Origin: Candidatus Onthoplasma faecigallinarum
GTDB lineage: Bacteria; Bacillota; Clostridia; Christensenellales; UBA1242
Direction: 5' to 3'
Assembly (NCBI GenBank): GCA_018715225.1
Contig: DVMB01000053.1
Span: 1 to 17,877 of the forward strand
Length of the DNA stretch: 17,877 bases
In this document: positions 14,498-17,877 of the stretch, piece by piece
How positions within the stretch are numbered: position 1 is the first letter of the stretch
How the letters are laid out: each line of letters begins with the position of its first letter
Program-made: the position numbers and the translations under genes
Notes under the pieces: generated by a model
The model's database searches: none
Told to the model about the DNA's origin: nothing
The model's input: the letters and a program-made list of their open reading frames with translations, nothing else

Positions 14498-14528
14498 AAA
14501 AAACACGGGAGCAATTCCGTGATTTTTT
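14498..14528 (-). terminator. Rho-independent terminator of rpmB (possibly bidirectional)
   Basis: CACGG (14504-14508) and CCGTG (14517-14521) form the core stem, extended by A/T pairs with one bulged A. On the minus strand the 3' arm runs into a T-stretch. It lies 37 nt past the rpmB stop. Confidence 0.8.
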
Positions 14529-14564
14529 ATTAAAAAATAGGCTAAATGCCTACTTGAAATTTTA

Positions 14565-14750
14565 TTATTTGCTTTCTTTTTTCATTGTCTTTAAGCAACT
14601 AGCGCATATATTTTTTTTGCCCTTTTTGCCGTCCAATTCAACATCAACTTTTTGGATATTGGCATCAAAAGTTCTCTTAGTATGACGCATACTGTGGCTA
14701 ACATTGTTGCCAGAAGTACGACCCTTACCGCATATTTCGCATACTTTCAT
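14565..14750 (-). CDS. rpmB: 50S ribosomal protein L28 (zinc-ribbon form)
   Basis: Large-subunit protein of 61 aa, normal for L28. It begins MKVCEICGKG and continues with GNNVSHSMRHTKRTF and the closing CASCLKTMKK. The four cysteines (CxxC...CxxC) mark the zinc-binding, Zur-independent C+ form. The start is the ATG at 14750 because GGAGG (plus-strand CCTCC, 14759-14763) lies 8 nt upstream; a longer ATG at 14765 overlaps that site. It is divergent from asp23-fakA, exactly as rpmB lies beside yloU-yloV in Bacillus. Confidence 0.96.
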   Translation of the reverse strand: MKVCEICGKGRTSGNNVSHSMRHTKRTFDANIQKVDVELDGKKGKKNICASCLKTMKKESK

Positions 14751-14791
14751 ATGTTTTACCTCCATTTGAATTTTGTATCAATATGCTACAT

Positions 14792-14820
14792 ATGATAGCA
14801 CATAGATACGGAAATTGCAA
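14792..14820 (-). promoter_or_regulatory. Sigma-A promoter of rpmB
   Basis: On the minus strand: TTGCAA (14820-14815), 17-nt spacer ending TGC, TATCAT (14797-14792), i.e. an extended -10. An inverted repeat TGCTA/TAGCA (14784-14788, 14796-14800) overlaps the -10 and the start region and could be an operator. Confidence 0.72.
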
Positions 14821-14848
14821 GTATTTTTAAAAAATTATATAAAAATGT

Positions 14849-14877
14849 TTGATTAATTCATAATAATATTATATAAT
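14849..14877 (+). promoter_or_regulatory. Sigma-A promoter of asp23-fakA
   Basis: TTGATT (14849-14854), 17-nt spacer, TATAAT (14872-14877). The expected start near 14884 leaves a leader of only about 10 nt, with the Shine-Dalgarno GGAGAG at its very 5' end. Confidence 0.7.
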
Positions 14878-14893
14878 GACCTTGGAGAGTGAA

Positions 14894-15241
14894 ATGAAAC
14901 TTACCACTTTTAATTCATTCGGCAAAATTAGTATTAGCAAGCGGGCGATTAGCAAGGTCGCTGCTGTTTCGGTTTTGGAGTGTGTTGGCGTAGTGGGATT
15001 GGTTTCACAGCGTAGTTTTTTTAAGGGGAACGCTTTGACTACCGCTCATAAGGGCGTTGTAGTCACTACTCTTGAAAATGATAGTATGAATATAGATGTC
15101 TACATTATCATGCGACATTGTGGCGTATCAGCATCTGCCGTTGCCGAGTCTATAAGGCAGAGTGTGAAATATTCTGTCGAACGTTTTGCAGGTATGATTG
15201 TCAAAAATGTTGCTGTACATATCGTGGACGTTAGAGTATAG
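14894..15241 (+). CDS. Asp23/Gls24 family envelope stress response protein (YloU-like)
   Basis: Asp23/Gls24 (DUF322) protein of 115 aa. Members in Gram-positives are small, often membrane-associated proteins linked to envelope or alkaline stress. Visible family features are the opening FGKISISKRAISKVAAVSVLECVGVVGL and the beta-strand/helix stretch DVYIIMRHCGVSASAVAESIRQSVKYSVERFAGM, ending VKNVAVHIVDVRV. The ATG at 14894 has GGAGAG (14884-14889) 4 nt upstream; the ATG at 14876 lies inside the -10 box and cannot be transcribed from this promoter. It precedes fakA as yloU precedes yloV in Bacillus; the fakA ribosome site overlaps its stop. Confidence 0.92.
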   Translation: MKLTTFNSFGKISISKRAISKVAAVSVLECVGVVGLVSQRSFFKGNALTTAHKGVVVTTLENDSMNIDVYIIMRHCGVSASAVAESIRQSVKYSVERFAGMIVKNVAVHIVDVRV

Positions 15242-15253
15242 GAGTTTAATATT

Positions 15254-16888
15254 ATGGGTAAGACGATTAACGGTTCTACGTTAAGAAAGATGTTTTCTAG
15301 TGCTTTTTCTCTAGTAGAAGAGAATAAGAAAAATATTGATGCTTTGAATGTGTTTCCAGTTCCAGACGGCGACACAGGGACAAACATGAGTTTGACATTG
15401 AAGAGTGCGGTTGCAGAGATGAACGCATGCGAATCTAACACTATTGAGTCCATATGCGTTGCATTCAATCGTGGTGCATTGAAAGGAGCGAGAGGTAATA
15501 GTGGGGTTATCACATCTCAAATTATCAAAGGCATATGCTCTGTTTTGATGTCGAATGAAAGTGAAATTGCTATAAAAGATTTTGCAAAAGCGATCCAAAA
15601 TGGTTCGGATATGGCGTACAAAGCAGTTACTGTTCCAAAAGAAGGTACTATACTTACAGTCATCAAGGCTATGGCTGAAAAAGCGAAACAGGCAAGTAGA
15701 TCAGCAAAATCTTTTGAGGATTTTTTCAACCAAATCATTGTACATGGCGAAACGACTTTGCAGATGACTCCAGAGATGCTCCCAGTCCTTAAAAAAGCGG
15801 GCGTAGTTGACGCAGGTGGACGTGGTTTGGTCTATATCTTTAGCGGATTTTACAAGGCATTGACTGGAGAGATGACAAACGTAGAATTTGTCAACAATGT
15901 CGAAAAAGATGTGACCAGCGAAGAAATGCATGTGAATTATCAGTCTTTGGCTGACATCAAGTACGCATATTGTACAGAATTTTTCGTCATCAATATATAT
16001 GAAAAGACTACTGATGCAGATATCAATACATTGCGTTCTAGATTGATGGAGATAGGCGATTGCGTATTGTGCATAGGAGACTTGCAATTAATCAAGGTGC
16101 ATGTCCACACGAATGAACCAAATAGAGCGTTGGGTTATGCTTTGCAGTTGGGCGAACTCAATGGCGTCAAGATTGAAAATATGTTGGAACAAAACCGCCA
16201 ATTAAGGAAACAACAAGAGAAAGTTCCAGACAAAGAATATGGTATGATCGCTGTAGCAGCGGGAGAGGGATTGAATAATGTCTTTATGGATATTGATGTC
16301 GACTATGTTATCAGTGGTGGACAGACTATGAACCCTAGTGCTAACGATATTGCTACCGCAGCAGATAAAGTCAATGCTAAGAACATCTTTGTATTTCCAA
16401 ACAACAAGAACATCATCATGTCTGCTCAACAGGCCAATGACATTACGGATAAAAATTTGATTGTCATACCTACAAAGAGTATTCCAGAGGGAGTGAGTGC
16501 TGTTTTGTCATTTGATTCGACATGTTCTGTTGATGAAAACAAGGCAAATATGTTTGACGCTATGGCAAATGTGAAATCTGGCTCAGTAACTTATGCCGTT
16601 CGTACAACTAATGTTGATGGACTAGACGTAAAAGTTGGCGACATCATGGGGTTGGATCAACATACTGTGCGTACAATTGGAAAAGATGTTTGCGATACAA
16701 CAATCGATTTGATTGACAAGATTTTGGGTCCAGATTCTAGCAATATTACGCTATTCTATGGAGAAGGAGTTACAGAAGAAGATGCTGGTATCCTTCAATC
16801 AAAAATAGAAGACAAATATCCTAATGTAGACGTCTCTATGGTATATGGCGGACAACCTGTTTATTATTATATATTGTCGATAGAATAA
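15254..16888 (+). CDS. fakA: Fatty acid kinase catalytic subunit FakA (DAK2/DhaL domain, YloV-like)
   Basis: FakA phosphorylates fatty acids bound to FakB, feeding exogenous fatty acids into phospholipid synthesis. It has 544 aa, close to family size. The N-terminal DhaL/DAK2 kinase domain (about 8-200) has NVFPVPDGDTGTNM (Mg-binding Asp38, Asp40) and GARGNSGVITSQI, then VDAGGRGLVYIFSGF. The middle domain includes YCTEFFVI and GDCVLCIGDLQLIKVHVHTNEP. The C-terminal half includes GGQTMNPSANDI and VFPNNKNIIMSAQQA, as in YloV. The ribosome site GGAG (15241-15244) overlaps the asp23 stop, 9 nt before the ATG. No fakB (DegV) gene is in the window. A terminator follows. Confidence 0.94.
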   Translation: MGKTINGSTLRKMFSSAFSLVEENKKNIDALNVFPVPDGDTGTNMSLTLKSAVAEMNACESNTIESICVAFNRGALKGARGNSGVITSQIIKGICSVLMSNESEIAIKDFAKAIQNGSDMAYKAVTVPKEGTILTVIKAMAEKAKQASRSAKSFEDFFNQIIVHGETTLQMTPEMLPVLKKAGVVDAGGRGLVYIFSGFYKALTGEMTNVEFVNNVEKDVTSEEMHVNYQSLADIKYAYCTEFFVINIYEKTTDADINTLRSRLMEIGDCVLCIGDLQLIKVHVHTNEPNRALGYALQLGELNGVKIENMLEQNRQLRKQQEKVPDKEYGMIAVAAGEGLNNVFMDIDVDYVISGGQTMNPSANDIATAADKVNAKNIFVFPNNKNIIMSAQQANDITDKNLIVIPTKSIPEGVSAVLSFDSTCSVDENKANMFDAMANVKSGSVTYAVRTTNVDGLDVKVGDIMGLDQHTVRTIGKDVCDTTIDLIDKILGPDSSNITLFYGEGVTEEDAGILQSKIEDKYPNVDVSMVYGGQPVYYYILSIE

Positions 16889-16910
16889 TATTTTGTGTAC
16901 TTTAATCATA

Positions 16911-16938
16911 AAACACTCTATATATAGGGTGTTTTTTT
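16911..16938 (+). terminator. Rho-independent terminator of asp23-fakA
   Basis: AAACACTCTA (16911-16920) pairs with TAGGGTGTTT (16925-16934), one T-G wobble, TATA loop; T-run to 16938. Confidence 0.85.
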
Positions 16939-16974
16939 ATTTTTCATATCATGTATTTTTTTGTAGAAATTGCT

Positions 16975-17000
16975 CATAATAAGAGTGTAGTAAAAACTAC
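16975..17000 (+). promoter_or_regulatory. Possible -10 and 5' leader hairpin of the pentad-repeat gene
   Basis: CATAAT (16975-16980) could be a -10; no good -35 is found at 16-18 nt. A start near 16987 would coincide with the hairpin GTAGT (16987-16991)/ACTAC (16996-17000), placing a stem-loop at the mRNA 5' end just before the ribosome site. Such hairpins can stabilise short abundant mRNAs. Confidence 0.35.
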
Positions 17001-17015
17001 ATAAAAGGAGAGAAT

Positions 17016-17222
17016 ATGTTTGGTAAAAAGAAAGAAACTAAGAGTGTTTCAAACGAAGCAACAAAAAGTTCTTCTAGCACAAGCGAAATGACTAAAGGTG
17101 CACAATCATCAAGCACAAAGTCAAGTTCAGCAAAATCTTGTGGAACTAAATCATGTTCAGGAAAAGCCTGCGGTACTAAATCTAGTTCAGGCAAAGGTTG
17201 TTCAACAAAGAGTTGTAAATAA
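17016..17222 (+). CDS. 68-aa Cys/Ser/Lys pentapeptide-repeat miniprotein
   Basis: Not recognised as a named family. The ribosome site AAAAGGAG (17003-17010) is 5 nt before the ATG, and a terminator follows 10 nt after the stop, so this is a real small gene. Residues 1-30 are polar and charged. From about residue 31 the sequence is a strict 5-residue repeat, roughly xCGTK or xCSGK: Lys at 35, 40, 45, 50, 55, 60 and 65, and the second position of each unit is Cys at 42, 47, 52, 62 and 67 (Ser at 32, 37 and 57). There is no signal peptide or hydrophobic part, so it is probably disordered, cationic and cytoplasmic. Metal buffering, thiol redox, nucleic-acid contact, or a peptide substrate for modification are all conceivable; none is shown. 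No modification or export gene lies nearby in the window. Confidence 0.8.
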   Translation: MFGKKKETKSVSNEATKSSSSTSEMTKGAQSSSTKSSSAKSCGTKSCSGKACGTKSSSGKGCSTKSCK

Positions 17223-17231
17223 CCTAAATAG

Positions 17232-17257
17232 ATAGGGAGCGGTTGCTCTCTATTTTT
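17232..17257 (+). terminator. Rho-independent terminator of the pentad-repeat gene
   Basis: ATAGGGAGC (17232-17240) pairs with GCTCTCTAT (17245-17253), one G-T wobble, GGTT loop, T-run 17253-17257. Confidence 0.83.
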
Positions 17258-17289
17258 ATAAAAATTTTTAAAATATTTTATAAATTTCG

Positions 17290-17318
17290 TTGACATAAAT
17301 TAATCTATATGTTATATT
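17290..17318 (+). promoter_or_regulatory. Sigma-A promoter of tRNA-Val
   Basis: TTGACA (17290-17295), 17-nt spacer, TATATT (17313-17318). The start is predicted near 17325, about 12 nt before the mature tRNA. Confidence 0.75.
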
Positions 17319-17322
17319 AATT

Positions 17323-17425
17323 ATGCAATCGTGCGTGGGAGATTAGCTCAGTTGGTAGAGTACCTGCCTTACAAGCAGAGGGTCATAGGTTCGAGTCCTA
17401 TATCTCCCACCATACTCGGTTGCAT
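17323..17425 (+). repeat. Complementary arms flanking tRNA-Val
   Basis: ATGCAATCG (17323-17331) can pair with CGGTTGCAT (17417-17425; one T-G wobble), enclosing the whole tRNA in an outer 9-bp stem, followed by TTTTGTTT. It may serve precursor processing or termination. Confidence 0.5.
17337..17412 (+). tRNA. tRNA-Val (anticodon TAC)
   Basis: A 76-nt cloverleaf: acceptor GGGAGAT/ATCTCCC, D-arm GCTC/GAGT, anticodon loop CTTACAA (TAC), T-arm ATAGG-TTCGAGT-CCTAT, encoded CCA. The first anticodon-stem pair (27-43) is a C-A mismatch, a small oddity. Confidence 0.95.
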
Positions 17426-17472
17426 TTTGTTTAGTAACTTAATTTTAATTTTCGAATATATATAAAAAAACT

Positions 17473-17502
17473 TATAATTATTGTGATAGCAGTAATTATC
17501 AC
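17473..17502 (+). promoter_or_regulatory. Putative -10 and leader inverted repeat of tRNA-Gly
   Basis: TATAAT (17473-17478) lies 26 nt before the tRNA; the -35 (TTTCGA, 17450-17455) is poor. GTGATA (17483-17488) and TATCAC (17497-17502) form an inverted repeat in the predicted leader, ending 2 nt before the tRNA. Confidence 0.5.
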
Positions 17503-17504
17503 GT

Positions 17505-17580
<76 letters not shown>

Positions 17581-17656
17581 TAAAACCTAAAAACCTTGGT
17601 TTCCTTACGGTTTGGTTGCCATAAGGCATAAGAGGAAAACTCTTAAAAAATAAATT

Positions 17657-17693
17657 TTGGCGGAGTTTTAAAAGTTTAAACTTCGCCAATTTT
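17657..17693 (+). terminator. Rho-independent terminator after tRNA-Gly
   Basis: TTGGCGGAGTTT (17657-17668) pairs with AAACTTCGCCAA (17678-17689), one G-T wobble, then TTTT. It lies 77 nt after tRNA-Gly. The stretch 17580-17656 holds only small hairpins, e.g. CCTTA...TAAGG. Confidence 0.75.
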
Positions 17694-17701
17694 GTTAAAA
17701 T

Positions 17702-17776
17702 GGTACCATCGCCAAGCGGTAAGGCAAAGGTCTGCAAAACCTTTATTCCCCGGTTCAAATCCGGGTGGTACCTCCA
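17702..17776 (+). tRNA. tRNA-Cys (anticodon GCA)
   Basis: A 75-nt cloverleaf: acceptor GGTACCA/TGGTACC, D-arm GCCA...GGC, anticodon stem AAGGT/ACCTT with loop CTGCAAA (GCA), T-arm CCCGG-TTCAAAT-CCGGG, encoded CCA. It starts 8 nt after the preceding terminator's T-run, so its promoter must be upstream of or within that hairpin; none is clear. A hairpin AAGTGG/CCACTT (17777-17792) follows directly. Confidence 0.95.
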
Positions 17777-17877
17777 AAGTGGTTATCCACTTAAAAGCAA
17801 GATATAAGAAAAATTATTGAACACAATACCCCGCTTTTTTACATTTACAAAACAAAAAAACGTTTGCAGGTGTGGCG

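Noticed and set aside
17016..17222. Known RiPP or bufferin precursor
   Set aside because: It lacks a signal peptide, a recognisable leader, and any modification or transport gene nearby, so only the repeat pattern is reported.

Overview
The window is an AT-rich stretch from a low-GC Gram-positive (Firmicutes) genome, most likely an anaerobic Clostridia-type bacterium. Four things support this. The DnaK ATPase domain lacks the roughly 24-residue insert of Gram-negative DnaKs. A sporulation-type sigma-K gene is present. Gene order is lepA-hemW-hrcA-grpE-dnaK-dnaJ and rpmB | asp23-fakA, as in Bacillus and Clostridium. CIRCE and sigma-A-type promoters (TTGACA-17-TATAAT) are abundant. Species cannot be named from sequence alone. 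The RNase P RNA is of the ancestral type A found in Clostridia, not the Bacillus type B.

Layout. 1-672: 3' part of a TatD nuclease gene. 936-1379: RNase P RNA with its promoter and terminator. 1626-2336 (-): sigK. 2417-4527: three uncharacterised genes with strong promoters (235 aa; then a 297 aa + 47 aa pair). 4570-7659: lepA and hemW; lepA appears leaderless and hemW is split by a -1 frameshift. 7671-8110: a small unknown gene with a palindrome at its start site. 8111-8483: empty, very AT-rich spacer. 8484-14371: the CIRCE/HrcA-controlled heat-shock operon hrcA-grpE-MBL hydrolase-dnaK-cysteine hydrolase-dnaJ. 14498-14820 (-): rpmB, divergent from asp23-fakA (14849-16938). 17016-17222: a Cys/Ser/Lys pentad-repeat miniprotein. 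17290-17776: tRNA-Val, tRNA-Gly, tRNA-Cys.

How the genes work together. HrcA represses its own operon through CIRCE. That operon supplies the DnaK-DnaJ-GrpE chaperone machine and, unusually, two metabolic-type hydrolases wedged between the chaperone genes. LepA (translation elongation factor 4), L28, RNase P and the tRNAs are translation housekeeping. FakA phosphorylates exogenous fatty acids (its FakB partner is not in the window).

Most notable observations: (1) GrpE carries an 11-cysteine, metallothionein-like CxC array in its N-terminal tail. (2) The 68-aa protein has a strict 5-residue repeat with Lys in every unit and Cys in most. (3) lepA has a consensus promoter whose predicted start site falls on the ATG. 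(4) The heat-shock operon contains a metallo-beta-lactamase-fold hydrolase and an isochorismatase-like hydrolase. No CRISPR array, transposase or prophage gene was found.
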